DNA of 64,000 nucleotides from Ferruginibacter sp050611725. Lineage in GTDB: Bacteria; Bacteroidota; Bacteroidia; Chitinophagales; Chitinophagaceae. The DNA is taken from the NCBI RefSeq assembly GCF_050611725.1, contig NZ_JBODJB010000001.1, positions 2,728,001 to 2,792,000 of the forward strand. The letters run 5' to 3'. Below the pieces are notes generated by a model that made no database searches, was not told the DNA's origin, and saw nothing but the letters and a program-made list of their open reading frames with translations. Shown here piece after piece: positions 56,601 through 60,693 of this stretch (positions are counted from its first letter, which is position 1; the number at the start of each line of letters is the position of its first letter). The translations under genes were made by a program, and so were the position numbers.

Positions 56601-59600
56601 GCGAATTACCATATAGTTGGAACGGATTGACATTTACCGGTGCCGGTACACAAACAGCACATCTAACAAATAGCAACGGATGCGACTCTGCCGCTACACT
56701 AACCCTAACCATTAAAGCGATCACAAGCAGTACAACCAATATCAGTATTTGTCCTTCTGTATTCCCTTACACATGGAATGGAAATACTTATACAACTACC
56801 GGCATCTATACTGTAACACTTGTAAATGCAGCAGGATGTGACTCTGTCGCCACTTTGAATTTAAATGCGAATAGCACTAGCACTTCAACTACCAATATAA
56901 GCATCTGCCCTTCTGCACTGCCATATACATGGAACGGATTGACATTTAATAGTGCAGGTACACAAACAGCGCATCTGACAAATAGCAACGGATGCGACTC
57001 TGCCGCTTCATTAACATTAACCGTTAACTCCATTACAACAAGTACAACTAATATAAGTATTTGTCCTTCTGCATTGCCTTATACATGGAACAGCAATACT
57101 TATGGAACCGGCGGTACATATAGTGTAACATTGGTAAGTGCTAATGGATGTGATTCAATTGCAACGCTTAACTTAACAGTGAAGAGCACAAGCACATCTA
57201 TCACCAACATAAGCGTTTGTCCACTGGCGTTACCATATACATGGAATGGATTGACATTTAATTCAGCCGGCACACAAACGGCACATCTGACCAACAGCAA
57301 TGGATGCGATTCTGCTGCTACATTGATATTAGCGGTAAATGCAACTTCATCAAGCACTACTAATATAAGTGTTTGCCCATCTGCATTACCTTATACATGG
57401 AACAATAACTCATATACAGCTGCAGGCAGCTACAGTATAACTTTCAATAATAGTAATGGTTGCGATTCTGTTGCAACATTGAATCTCACTGTGAAGAATA
57501 CAAGTACATCAATAACGAACATTGGTATCTGCCCTGCATCCTTACCATACACATGGAACGGATTGACATTTACCGGAGCCGGTACACAAACAGCACATCT
57601 GATCAACAGTGCAGGCTGCGACTCTGCTGCTACATTGATATTAGCGGTGAATGCAACTTCATCAAGCACTACCAATGTGAGTATCTGCCCTACCGGATTG
57701 CCTTATTCATGGAACAATAATAGTTATGCATCCGCAGGAACATACAGTGTTACTTTCAACAATAGCAATGGATGCGATTCTGTTGCAACATTGAATTTGA
57801 CTGTGAAGAATACAAGCACATCGACCAATACGATCAATATTTGTCAAACTGCATTACCATATACATGGAACGGATTAACCTTTACTACAGCCGGCACACA
57901 AACAGCACATCTGACCAATAGTGTTGGTTGCGACTCTGCTGCAACATTGACCTTAATAGTTAAAGCAACTTCATCTAGCACAACACCGGTAAGTGTTTGT
58001 ACAACTGCATTACCTTATAGCTGGAACGGCAATAATTATTCTAACGGAGGAATATATACAGTGACACTCACCAATGCTGCTGGTTGCGATTCTATTGCAA
58101 CATTGAATTTAACGGTAAAAAACACAAGTGTTTCAACCACTAACATAAGCATCTGCCCTGCTGGTCTGCCATATACATGGAATGGCAGTAGCTACAATGC
58201 AGCAGGAACATATACTAAAACGCTGACCAATGCTGCAGGTTGCGATTCTATTGCAACACTGGTATTGAATGTAAATACAAATACTACCAGCAGCAATACT
58301 GTAAGTATTTGCCCATCTTCATTACCATATGTATGGAATGGAAATAGCTACAATACATCGGGCACTTACACCAAACAATTGGTGAATGCATTTGGATGTG
58401 ACTCTACTGCAACATTGATATTGACAGTTAAATCAACCTCAACCAGCATAAGCAATGCTAGTGTTTGCGCTTCTACATTACCATACACATGGAATGGCAA
58501 CAATTATAACACTGCAGGAACATATACTGCTAATCTGATTAATGCTGCAGGTTGTGATTCTATTGCAACATTGATTTTGACAGTAAGGGCAACCAGTTCA
58601 AGTATAACCAACAGGGATATCTGCTCTTCTCTATTACCATACAGTTGGAATGGCAACACGTACGCTACTGGAGGTACTTATACAGTGAAATTGACCAATG
58701 CTGCCGGCTGCGATTCTATAGCTACATTGAACTTATCAGTAAAAACAAGCTCCTCAAGTATTGCCACTGCTGTAGTTTGTGAAGATCAATTACCATACAG
58801 ATGGAACAATAGTAACTATAGTGCAACCGGTACTTATACAATAAGATTGACCAATGCTGCCGGCTGCGATTCTACTGCAACATTGAATTTAACCGTAAAA
58901 ACAAAAACAAGCAGCACAACCTATAACTACATCTGTTCATCTGCGTTACCATACACTTGGAATGGTAATAGCTATAACACTGCCGGAACGTATGCAGTTA
59001 TATTGACCAATGCTGGTGGCTGCGATTCTACTGCAACGCTTGTGTTAACAGTGAATCCTGTAAAAACAAGTACTACTGCCTTTACAATTTGTGAAGGAGA
59101 TCTACCGTTTAACTGGAACGGCACCAGGTATAATGCTCCTGGCATATACACCAAAACATTGATTAGTTCTACAAGATGTGATTCAATTGCAACGCTGGTG
59201 TTAAATATACAAACCATTGCCCCTGCTTCGTTAGGTGGCGACAGGGAAATTTGTCCGGATGATACAGCCGTATTGAGTCCGGGCGTGTATGATCATTATT
59301 TATGGCAGGATGGTTCAACCGGTGCTCAATATGTAGCAAGACAAACAGGTATATATACTGTAACCGTAACCAATGATAATGGTTGTACAAGTACGGCAAG
59401 TGTAAAAGTAACGGTACTGGATAAATGCAGTGACATCTTCTTCCCGACAGCCATTACACCTAATGGTGATGGATTGAATGATGACTTCGGTGCATTGGGA
59501 GATCTGAGAGGAGTAACAGAATACTCCCTATTCGTTTATAACAGGTACGGAGAACTGGTTTATAAGACCTACGACCCTAAAGGAAGATGGGACGGATCTT

Positions 59601-59707
59601 ATAAAGGCGTAGTCTCCGCTAACTATAACTATGTCTGGTATTCTAAGTACACCTTAAATGGCACTAAACGCAAAATCCAAAAAGGCAATGTAGTGGTTAT
59701 AAGATAA
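35627..59707 (+). CDS. Giant (8026 aa) Cys-module / SprB / Ig-like surface protein with T9SS type B (gliding-associated) sorting domain
   Basis: A single 24-kb frame; start ATG at 35627 (a TTG just before is less likely). A long N-region precedes the signal-peptide core KIFFILLLCSIL...LTAQ. Order: an unassigned beta-rich N-terminus; a fibronectin-type-III-like domain (about 36.8-37.1 kb); a CBM9-like domain (38.6-39.2 kb: IDAAWNTATYLP, FVGTQWKTLYDATNLYILV, NDGIEIFIDG); an SprB-type unit; 17 copies of a 52-residue Cys module; Ig-like domains; seven 85-residue Ig-like repeats; eleven SprB-type units; 62 more Cys modules; and a C-terminal type B sorting domain (FFPTAITPNGDGLND, YNRYGELVYKT, NVVVIR). 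The protein resembles SprB-like gliding adhesins in plan. It is monocistronic with a terminator. Ligand unknown. Confidence 0.93.
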   Translation: MTHTSTRQPRGSHVPSSHRCTYAKGKACSLLSTLVKTSYSKIFFILLLCSILSTTKLTAQFCQTWSLAADTTQTANSGASTSNNGEIKGPGMNTPSYTNSGGFSWQRFASPATYWPKVVNTADGLYLEFPVTASSGNNLTINSITFSTFMSNSSGSLIFSLYDGTTPTGVTTTISSGSSASPDNVSLTGLSISVPSGTTKSIRLYITSSASPTNSSRTLHIRNMVICGTSASSFCANATMAANSTVTAGNIGNGSTNNILTNFSVGANSTNLTITNFSFPFTNSGLVTSDITNYKLYYTSSNTFSTTTLLSTVSTGLATSPINFGPFSQVISSGNTGYFWVTTDIAAGGVAGHSITASALSPTNLTFSGSPTTCGSVAAQGTKTIAVLSLPTVTTTAASAITSNTATSGGNVTSDGGATVTRKGLIYSTGPITDTTSTTGGGKIINGTGGTGSFTSSLTGLLPNTTYHIRSFAVNAVGVSYGTDLTFTTPAAPERNCSGSGPLNGSAAKEGTFYLYAYVKAGEKIDWNIIRTDNNSAGNWTINAFTPTGPYSSCTIGTANGSQCTTSQITVTAATEGIWTIQAIPAGSNGNDVVCPSLNVYTSGGTTITGRVWTESLHGHDASSGVEPDFTLYFLTPSGYQYSATYSGLNGLNYTIVSDSLGVRTAAGSCTSAYQSIAYSGASSPLGPDFANCGSKNKIFFSAFDSGLPTSAVRYNIAAGGGQVTEPLISTPPVPSLTTPTFTRTSTCSAAGNIVFNVTNFTQKGYIQIDVNNNGIFTDAVDRIDTVTFVNGVNTVPFNGLDGLGNTIPLSQPMNVKVLITNIGETHFVMSDIEIFGGISVNRLNGPGSPSSTLYWNDTNLPTGNNCSFTSSSDGTGGVNTSGVYSHGWTQCGTCSPQSATCSSTNSTSPSMNAGSWGNQRLIDNWAYVSDSTLNHTIFVAPEIDTTYATVCNTALPYIWSGHSYSAAGTYSTTLTSSTNCDSTVVLVLTVNNCGVLCDGSVIPFTSTPITINGSIDAAWNTATYLPIQKTTIGTISADFVGTQWKTLYDATNLYILVTVKDPNIFNDGGNWWENDGIEIFIDGQNEKANSYDANDFQIAVGADGVKNAGTNGASKIGSISSSVVVTPGVGYTVEVAIPWSTIGGSATNGRMIGIDVQVDDDDNGGSRDTQVSWNTNSTNAFSDPSLFGQLPLSVCTPAPLSMIYDNTNPSCTGFTNGSIRATGSGGIPPYTYSLTGPGGPYTSNSTGYFTGLAPGNYVITVTDATPSSVPSQTITLQSFVNPLVVSNDTSICKGASVQLNASGGTGGYTWSPATGLSATNIANPVATPLATTTYTVSSQSLSNLIVNPDFESGNVGFSSEYSYYTSQTTARQTYSVRTNPNGHDQFFTSCGDHTTGTGNMLVVDGSDAGNGATYKFWEQTVPVNTGSTYTFSYWVQTVASGSPAQINSKINGTSIGVYTAPASTACNGWQQVTYSWVATGTTANIAFYDNNIAGVGNDFAIDDISITTPCTVTDTVRITVDTVTQTTVNVSICPSELPYSWGGNSIGAAGTYKDTLTSFRTGCDSIVTLNLSLKATSTSTTNVSICPTALPYSWNSNSYSSAGTYSVTLVNSIGCDSVATLNLSLYPTPIVYTHGNNPSCDGVCDGTASADVVGGTAPYTYSWTNSSATTQTITGLCENTYKVIVTDANGCTSSSTPVIPSACFEIKSILVDACSPVEYEQEMVFFQVGPTPLSYASLTADWPTPTDTWRGLCTNATFIANVNATITGGGKVIAAPATLPAGADVVLITSNVPTTSFNSFANLSDTLYVLFQCPGNTSGHFANNTGSAGPRTLSMNFGSGCTDTVTYYTESLINKNGTTGGSSANNDGAYVNFTSTGTALYKNYGCVIPSTIQTDSVVLVSPAPVTPTFNPIAAVCQNSTPPVLPTSSTNSTPITGTWSPAVSTASVGTTTYTFTPTVGQCATTTTLNITVKAISTSSSSISVCPTALPYTWNSLTFNTAGTQTAHLTNSVGCDSAATLTLTVKATSTSTTNLSLCPADLPYTWNGLTFNAAGTQTAHLTNSIGCDSAATLILTVKANTTSTTNLSICPADLPYTWNGLTFNAAGTQTAHFTNSAGCDSAATLVLTVKANTTSTTNISVCPADLPYTWNALTFNAAGTQTAHLTNSVGCDSAATLILTVKATSTSTTNISVCPADLPYTWNALTFNAAGTQTAHLTNSVGCDSAATLILTVKATSTSTTNISICPADLPYTWNALTFNAAGTQTAHLTNSVGCDSAATLVLTVKANTTSTTNISVCPADLPYTWNALTFNAAGTQTAHLTNSVGCDSAATLVLTVKANTTSTTNISVCPADLPYTWNALTFNAAGTQTAHLTNSVGCDSAATLVLTVKANTTSTTNISVCPADLPYTWNALTFNGAGTQTAHLTNSVGCDSAATLVLTVKANTTSTTNISVCPADLPYTWNALTFNAAGTQTAHLTNSVGCDSAATLVLTVKANTISFSNISVCPASLPYSWNGLTFNGAGTQTAHLTNSVGCDSAATLTLTVDAVSTSTTNISVCPADLPYTWNTNSYNTAGTYVVHFTNSVGCDSAATLVLTVKTNTTSTTNLSICPSDLPYIWNGLTFNATGTQTAHLTNSAGCDSAATLVLTIKATSTSTTNLSICPSDLPYIWNAITFNAAGTQIAHLTNSVGCDSAATLVLTVKAASTSTTNISICPSDLPYTWNAITFNAAGTQTAHLTNSVGCDSAATLVLTVKATSASTTNISVCPSALPYTWNGLTFNAAGSQTAHLTNSVGCDSAATLILTVKPNSSSTTNLTLCSSLLPYTWNSLTFNTAGSQTAHLTNSLGCDSAATLVLTVTTLPAATISYASPFCSNGATAAVTLTGSTGGTFTSTAGLSINPSTGLINIASSTPGTYTITYTIAAAGGCPAVIATTSVTITQIPAATISYPSPLCNNGSSSISVTRTGTAGGTYSSTAGLSINASTGTINPTTSTPGIYTITYSIAAAAGCPIVTATTTATISTPPIITLQPVDTGVCKFNGAFFTAAATAIGTPTPTVQWQESTNGGASWSNISGATSTTYNIPVANANQDGYYYRAVFTNICGTATTNPALLEVSSPLNPQLQPTSQTGCDNFGTVTFTASGNGGNGMLQTEWQYSPDGGTTWINIPSTLDTTYNGNSTNSYTFTPTLSQTGWLYRLKFINGRCAGSISNSATLTVNPIPVVNQPANQLVCKGSSTAAVTFGGTATSYAWTNSNTAIGLAASGSGNIASFVATNSTTSPITATITVTPTFTGGVPSASCPGSAKTFTITVNPSATANAGSAQTICANGSATLAGSIGGSATSATWTAPSGSFSNANSLTSTYTPSITSGTVTLTLTTNDPDGAGPCLAATSTVVITVNPIATVNAGTAQTVCQGSSVTLSGSFGGGATSATWSAPSGSFSNVNSLASTYTPSITNGTVTLTLTTNDPAGPCTAVTSTVVITVNPIATVNAGSPQTVCAGSTITPLAGSFGGSATSVTWSAPSGTFSNVNSLSSSYTPSITSGTVTLTLTTNDPDGAGPCVPAVATVLITVNPIATVNAGSPQTICAGGSVTLGGSIGGSATSAVWSAPSGSFSNVNSLTSTYTPSITNGTVTLTLTTNDPAGPCTSVTSTVVITVNQIATANAGSAQTVCAGGSITLAGSIGGSATSGTWSAPSGSFSNANSLSSTYTPSIASGTVTITLTTDDPSGPCPAVTSTVVITVNPIATANAGSAQTVCAGGSITLAGSLGGSATSGTWSAPSGSFSNINSLTSTYTPSISSGTVTLTLTTNDPAGPCLPVTSTVIITVNPIATANAGPAQAVCATGSITLAGSIGGGATNATWSAPSGSFSNANSLTSTYTPSITSGTVTLTLTTDDPAGPCPAVTSTVVITVNPKPTAGIASTNINCFGASTGTATVTPAGGTPGYTYSWNSSPVQTGAVATALPAGGYTVIVTDTKSCTATASVTITQPTLLVLSETHVDVPCNGAATGSITISATGGTGPYTGTGTFTGLTAGIYSYTVTDANGCSKNISVAISENSLMTPSEIHTNVLCNGAATGTVTISATGGTGPYTGTGTFTGLVAGNYLYTVTDGNGCNKVVPVTITEPALMVLGETHTNVLCNGGNTGTVTITATGGTGPYTGTGTFTGLTAGTHSYTVTDANNCSKNISVTITEPTTLVASEIHTNVLCNGGNTGTATISATGGTGPYTGTGIFTGLTAGTHSYTVTDANGCTDIVSVTITEPTVLVANEIHTNILCNGASTGSVTITASGGTGPYTGTGTFSGLTAGTYAYTVTDANGCTDIVSVTITEPTLLVPSEIHTNVLCNGGNTGSVTISATGGTGPYTGTGTFNGLTAGTYSYTVTDANSCSQNISVTITEPTLLIVTETHVDVQCNGDASGTITINASGGTGGPYTGTGTFTGLTAGTYSYTVTDANNCSKSISVTIAEPTLLVVNETHTNILCNGGTTGSITITATGGSAPYSGTGTFNGLAAGTYSYTITDANNCTKTISVTLTEPTSLVAAETHTNVLCNGGNTGTATITASGGTGPYTGTGTFNGLTAGTYSYTVTDANGCTDVVSVTITEPTLLIAAETHIDVLCNGASTGSVTITASGGTGPYTGTGIFGGLAAGTYSYTVTDANNCSDVISVTITESAPIISSTSLSICPSDLPYTWNGLTFNSAGTQTAILTADNGCDSAATLILTVKSTSISTTNISVCPSDLPYTWNGLTFNSGGTQTAHLTNSVGCDSAATLILTIKAISTSTTNQTSCTSYTWNGNTYSSSGTYTYSTTNSVGCDSTATLNLTITQPTTSTTTISICPPDLPYTWNGLTFNSAGTQTAHLTNSAGCDSAATLVLTVKAISTSSSSIDVCPSAMPYIWNGLSFNTSGTQTAHLINSVGCDSAATLTLTVKAITTSTTTHTACSSYTWNGNTYTSSGSYTYTTVNSLGCDSVATLNLTITQPTTSTSNISVCPSDLPYTWNGLTFNSAGMQTAHLINSAGCDSAATLILSVKAISISNTNISVCPSDLPYTWNGLTFNSGGTQTAHLINSAGCDSAATLTLTIKAISTSTTNHTECTSYSWNGNTYTSSGTYTYTTINNVGCDSTATLNLTITQPTISTTNISICPSDLPYTWNGLTFSSAGTQIAHLTNSAGCDSAATLILSVKATSTSTTSISVCPSALPYTWNGLTFNAAGTQTAHLTNSEGCDSAATLILSIKAISTSTTAHTECISYTWNGTTYTSSGSYTYTTVNSVGCDSTATLNLTITQPTTSTSSISVCPSDLPYTWNGLTFSNAGTQIAHLTNSAGCDSAATLILTVKAISTSTTAVSICPSDLPYSWNSNSYTGAGSYNVTLTNSVGCDSISTLDLTIKNVSTSTSNISVCPSALPYTWNGLTFNAAGTQTAHLINSEGCDSAATLILTVDPITTSITTHTECSSYTWNGNTYTSSGSYTYTTVNSLGCDSVATLNLTITQPTTSLTNITICPIDLPYSWNGLTFNTAGTQIAHLTNSAGCDSAATLILTVNANTTSITNISICPVDLPYTWNGLTFSSAGTQTAHLTNSNGCDSAATLTLTVKAITTSTTNISICPADLPYAWNSNSYTAAGSYNVTLVNAAGCDSIATLNLTVKNNTTSTTNLSVCPAALPYSWNGLTFNTAGTQTAHLINSEGCDSAATLILTVDPITTSTTPISVCPSDLPYSWNSNTYTAAGIYNVTLANAFGCDSIATLDLTVKAISTSTTNISICPIDLPYTWNGLTFSSAGTQTAHLTNSVGCDSAATLILTVNANTTSTTNISICPVDLPYTWNGLTFSSAGTQTAHLTNSNGCDSAATLILTVKAISASTTNISICPADLPYSWNSNSYSAGGIYNVTLTNSVGCDSIATLDLTIKNVSTSTSNISVCPSALPYTWNGLTFNAASTQTAHLTNSEGCDSAATLILTVDPITTSITTHTECSSYTWNGNTYTASGSYTYTTVNSLGCDSVATLNLTITQPTTSLTNITICPIDLPYTWNGLIFSSAGTQIAHLINSAGCDSAATLILTVNANTTSTTNISICPVDLPYTWNGLTFNTAGTQTAHLTNSNGCDSAATLILTVKAISTSTTNISICPADLPYSWNSNSYTGAGSYNVTLINSVGCDSIATLDLTIKNISTSTTNMSVCPSALPYTWNGLTFNAAGTQTAHLINSEGCDSAATLILTVDPITTSTTTHTECSSYTWNGNTYTASGSYTYTTVNSLGCDSVATLNLTITQPTTSLTNITICPIDLPYSWNGLTFNTAGTQIAHLINSAGCDSAATLILTVNANTTSTTNISICPVDLPYTWNGLTFNTAGTQTAHLTNSNGCDSAATLILTVKAISASTTNISICPADLPYSWNSNSYSAGGIYNVTLTNSVGCDSIATLDLTIKNVSTSTSNISVCPSALPYTWNGLTFNAASTQTAHLTNSEGCDSAATLILTVDPITTSITTHTECSSYTWNGNTYTASGSYTYTTVNSLGCDSVATLNLTITQPTISTTAISICPTDLPYSWNGLTFNTAGTQTAHLTNTDGCDSAATLILTVNANTTSTTNISICPSDLPYTWNGLTFNAAGTQIAHLTNSIGCDSAATLILTVNPITTSTTTHTECNSYTWNGNTYTGSGIYTYTSTNSNGCDSIATLDLTITLPTTSVTDITICPIDLPYTWNGLTFSTAGSQTAHLINSAGCDSAATLNLTVKSTSISTTNISICPADLPYSWNGLTFNTAGTQTAHLLNSVGCDSAATLVLTVNAVTISNTTHTECSAYTWNGNTYTNSGIYTYTTTNSNGCDSIATLDLTINQPNISITNISICPVDLPYTWNGLTFNAAGTQTAHLVNSVGCDSAATLNLAVNTISTSTTNISVCPLALPYTWNGLTFNAAGTQTAHLINSNGCDSAATLILAVNAVSSSTTDVSICATDLPYVWNSNSYPTGGTYNVTFTNANGCDSVATLNLSVKTPTTSTTTISICPSELPYSWNGLTFTGAGTQTAHLTNSNGCDSAATLTLTIKAITSSTTNISICPSVFPYTWNGNTYTTTGIYTVTLVNAAGCDSVATLNLNANSTSTSTTNISICPSALPYTWNGLTFNSAGTQTAHLTNSNGCDSAASLTLTVNSITTSTTNISICPSALPYTWNSNTYGTGGTYSVTLVSANGCDSIATLNLTVKSTSTSITNISVCPLALPYTWNGLTFNSAGTQTAHLTNSNGCDSAATLILAVNATSSSTTNISVCPSALPYTWNNNSYTAAGSYSITFNNSNGCDSVATLNLTVKNTSTSITNIGICPASLPYTWNGLTFTGAGTQTAHLINSAGCDSAATLILAVNATSSSTTNVSICPTGLPYSWNNNSYASAGTYSVTFNNSNGCDSVATLNLTVKNTSTSTNTINICQTALPYTWNGLTFTTAGTQTAHLTNSVGCDSAATLTLIVKATSSSTTPVSVCTTALPYSWNGNNYSNGGIYTVTLTNAAGCDSIATLNLTVKNTSVSTTNISICPAGLPYTWNGSSYNAAGTYTKTLTNAAGCDSIATLVLNVNTNTTSSNTVSICPSSLPYVWNGNSYNTSGTYTKQLVNAFGCDSTATLILTVKSTSTSISNASVCASTLPYTWNGNNYNTAGTYTANLINAAGCDSIATLILTVRATSSSITNRDICSSLLPYSWNGNTYATGGTYTVKLTNAAGCDSIATLNLSVKTSSSSIATAVVCEDQLPYRWNNSNYSATGTYTIRLTNAAGCDSTATLNLTVKTKTSSTTYNYICSSALPYTWNGNSYNTAGTYAVILTNAGGCDSTATLVLTVNPVKTSTTAFTICEGDLPFNWNGTRYNAPGIYTKTLISSTRCDSIATLVLNIQTIAPASLGGDREICPDDTAVLSPGVYDHYLWQDGSTGAQYVARQTGIYTVTVTNDNGCTSTASVKVTVLDKCSDIFFPTAITPNGDGLNDDFGALGDLRGVTEYSLFVYNRYGELVYKTYDPKGRWDGSYKGVVSANYNYVWYSKYTLNGTKRKIQKGNVVVIR
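41541..44193 (+). repeat. First block of 156-bp Cys-module repeats (17 copies)
   Basis: The unit repeats every 156 bp (for example 42041 and 42197) and codes for NISVCPADLPYTWN, LTFNAAGTQTAHLTNS, GCDSAATLVLTVKA. Three divergent single copies occur earlier (38.46, 40.20 and 40.36 kb). Neighbouring copies 4-10 are nearly identical in DNA, so this block has expanded or been homogenised recently. Confidence 0.95.
45551..47353 (+). repeat. 255-bp Ig-like repeats (7 copies)
   Basis: Seven copies of an 85-residue unit: NPIATANAGSAQTVCAGG, then TLAGSxGGSATSxTWSAPSG, then TSTYTPSITSGTVTLTLTTND. Period is 255 bp (for example 46607 and 46862); copies 1 and 3 carry a 2-residue insertion (DPDGAGPC instead of DPAGPC). 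Confidence 0.92.
47360..49631 (+). repeat. 204-bp SprB-type repeats (11 copies)
   Basis: One divergent and ten regular copies of a 68-residue unit: ETHTNVLCNGGNTG, TISATGGTGPYTGTGTF, GLTAGTYSYTVTDAN, then SVTITEP. Period 204 bp (48032 and 48236). The SprB repeat is known from the Flavobacterium gliding adhesin. Confidence 0.9.
49632..59217 (+). repeat. Second block of Cys-module repeats (62 copies, 156-bp and 147-bp forms)
   Basis: Sixty-two modules in two length forms: the 52-residue type (NISICPxDLPYTWNGLTF) and a shorter 49-residue type (THTECSSYTWNGNTYTSSG) that lacks the CPxxLP insert. The short form recurs at intervals among the long ones. Nearly all copies have two Cys and end in a GCDS(A/I/V/T)ATL motif. 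Confidence 0.95.
52870..55182 (+). repeat. Higher-order repeat: three tandem 771-bp blocks
   Basis: Each block contains four 156-bp modules and one 147-bp module in the same order (4 x 156 + 147 = 771). Blocks start at 52870, 53641 and 54412. The sequence 53098-53544 recurs 1542 bp later without any difference that I can see by eye (447 bp). Confidence 0.85.
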
Positions 59708-59740
59708 CTTATATAAGCTGCAATGTTTAATTGGGAAACT

Positions 59741-59776
59741 TAAAAACCTCATAAATGAAAGTTTATGGGGTTTTTT
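59741..59776 (+). terminator. Terminator of the 8026-residue gene
   Basis: Stem CCTCATAAA/TTTATGGGG with one G-T pair, flanked by AAAA and TTTTTT, about 35 bases after the stop codon. Confidence 0.88.
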
Positions 59777-59806
59777 ATTTTTGTTTTGTTTTTGTGAGCG
59801 CCTGTT

Positions 59807-59852
59807 GTTACTTTTTTTTGCGGGAAAAAAGTAACCCCCGAAATAATCGGGG
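59807..59852. repeat. Double palindromic element
   Basis: An 11-bp inverted repeat GTTACTTTTTT / AAAAAAGTAAC (59807-59817 with 59825-59835) with CGGG in its loop, followed by a CCCCG/CGGGG hairpin. From memory, GTTACTTTTTT...AAAAAAGTAAC elements are scattered between genes in this phylum. The rest of the gap up to 60092 shows nothing I can support. Confidence 0.5.
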
Positions 59853-60092
59853 CAGGCAAAAAAAGCCGCCGACAAGCAATTACAACATGCTTACCGGTTG
59901 GTTCCCTGATCATCTTCAGTGCAAAGTGATCTCGGAATTTGGAATTCAACATTATGTTATATGGCTTAACAGATGCACTCTCAAAATTGGTAAGCTGGTT
60001 ATTTATACACTTTACTTTGCGTACTTTCCCCATACTAATCAATTGATTATATCGTTAACAATTACAGGCAACATAATTGCCGGAGAGAAGAA

Positions 60093-60392
60093 ATGAAAAC
60101 TGCAAGTACAGCAATACTATCCATCACAATATCCCTGCTCATAACTAGCTGCAGTAGAACACATGTGCCTGAGAAAGTTCCTAAATCAGCTATCCATAAA
60201 ACTGTGGTAAAGGCCAAAAAACCACCACCGCCGAAGATCATAACCGTAAATCATTCGGTTGCTACCAAAACTCCTGATGGTAGATATTATTACGACTTTC
60301 AAGGCCACCGATACTGGCGTAATTTTGATGATGGCAGATATTATTTGTATAATAAATCGATGTACACAAATCCTTCATTCAAGCCACATTAA
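60093..60392 (+). CDS. Small lipoprotein (99 aa), unknown function
   Basis: A purine-rich GGAGAGAAG lies 4 bases before the ATG, one of the few clear ribosome-binding sites here. The N-terminus is a lipoprotein signal with lipobox LITSC (Cys at about residue 20). A basic Lys/Pro-rich linker (KAKKPPPPK) leads to an aromatic C-terminus, TPDGRYYYDFQGHRYW ... DDGRYYLY, where a short DGRYY-type unit appears twice. I do not recognise the family; it may sit on the outer-membrane inner leaflet with the basic linker facing peptidoglycan (inference). Confidence 0.75.
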   Translation: MKTASTAILSITISLLITSCSRTHVPEKVPKSAIHKTVVKAKKPPPPKIITVNHSVATKTPDGRYYYDFQGHRYWRNFDDGRYYLYNKSMYTNPSFKPH

Positions 60393-60693
60393 TATTAATC
60401 AAATAATATTTACAACACTAACACTAACTAACAGACGAATTAAATATCTGTATCTGTTATCTTCGTCTATGCATTACTATTTTCGAAAATATAAATAAAA
60501 AATATATTTCCTGTCTATTGCATTTTTAAAATTGACGAATTACATTAGCAAAACCTTTCTAATTCCTGCTGCAAGAACCGGCATTACCTAATCTGTTTAA
60601 ATTTCCCAAAGTTTATTGTCTCTTTAATTATTGGCTCGTAAATGCCAATAAAATTTTTATACTAAAGTATTATTAACAGTTAAACCCTTCATT
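60393..60693. other. Intergenic region with a 7-bp palindrome upstream of the outer-membrane-like gene
   Basis: No gene is seen. TATTGGC/GCCAATA (60629-60635 with 60644-60650) forms an inverted repeat 44 bases before the next ATG, in the place where an operator would lie. It could equally be a weak hairpin. Confidence 0.35.

Noticed and set aside
49564..59217. Many minus-strand frames of 60-100 codons across the plus-strand giant
   Set aside because: They repeat the same antisense peptide (NVAAESQPALFV...) once or twice per module pair, which is what an in-frame repeat with one open antisense frame produces.
41541..59217. Possible CRISPR array or satellite DNA because of regular spacing
   Set aside because: The period is 147-156 bp, there are no unique spacers, the variation keeps the reading frame, and synonymous differences dominate. 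It is a coding repeat.
59755..60096. 113-codon plus-strand frame after the giant gene
   Set aside because: It begins inside the terminator hairpin and runs through two palindromes; the peptide is low-complexity and overlaps the well-supported lipoprotein start at 60093.
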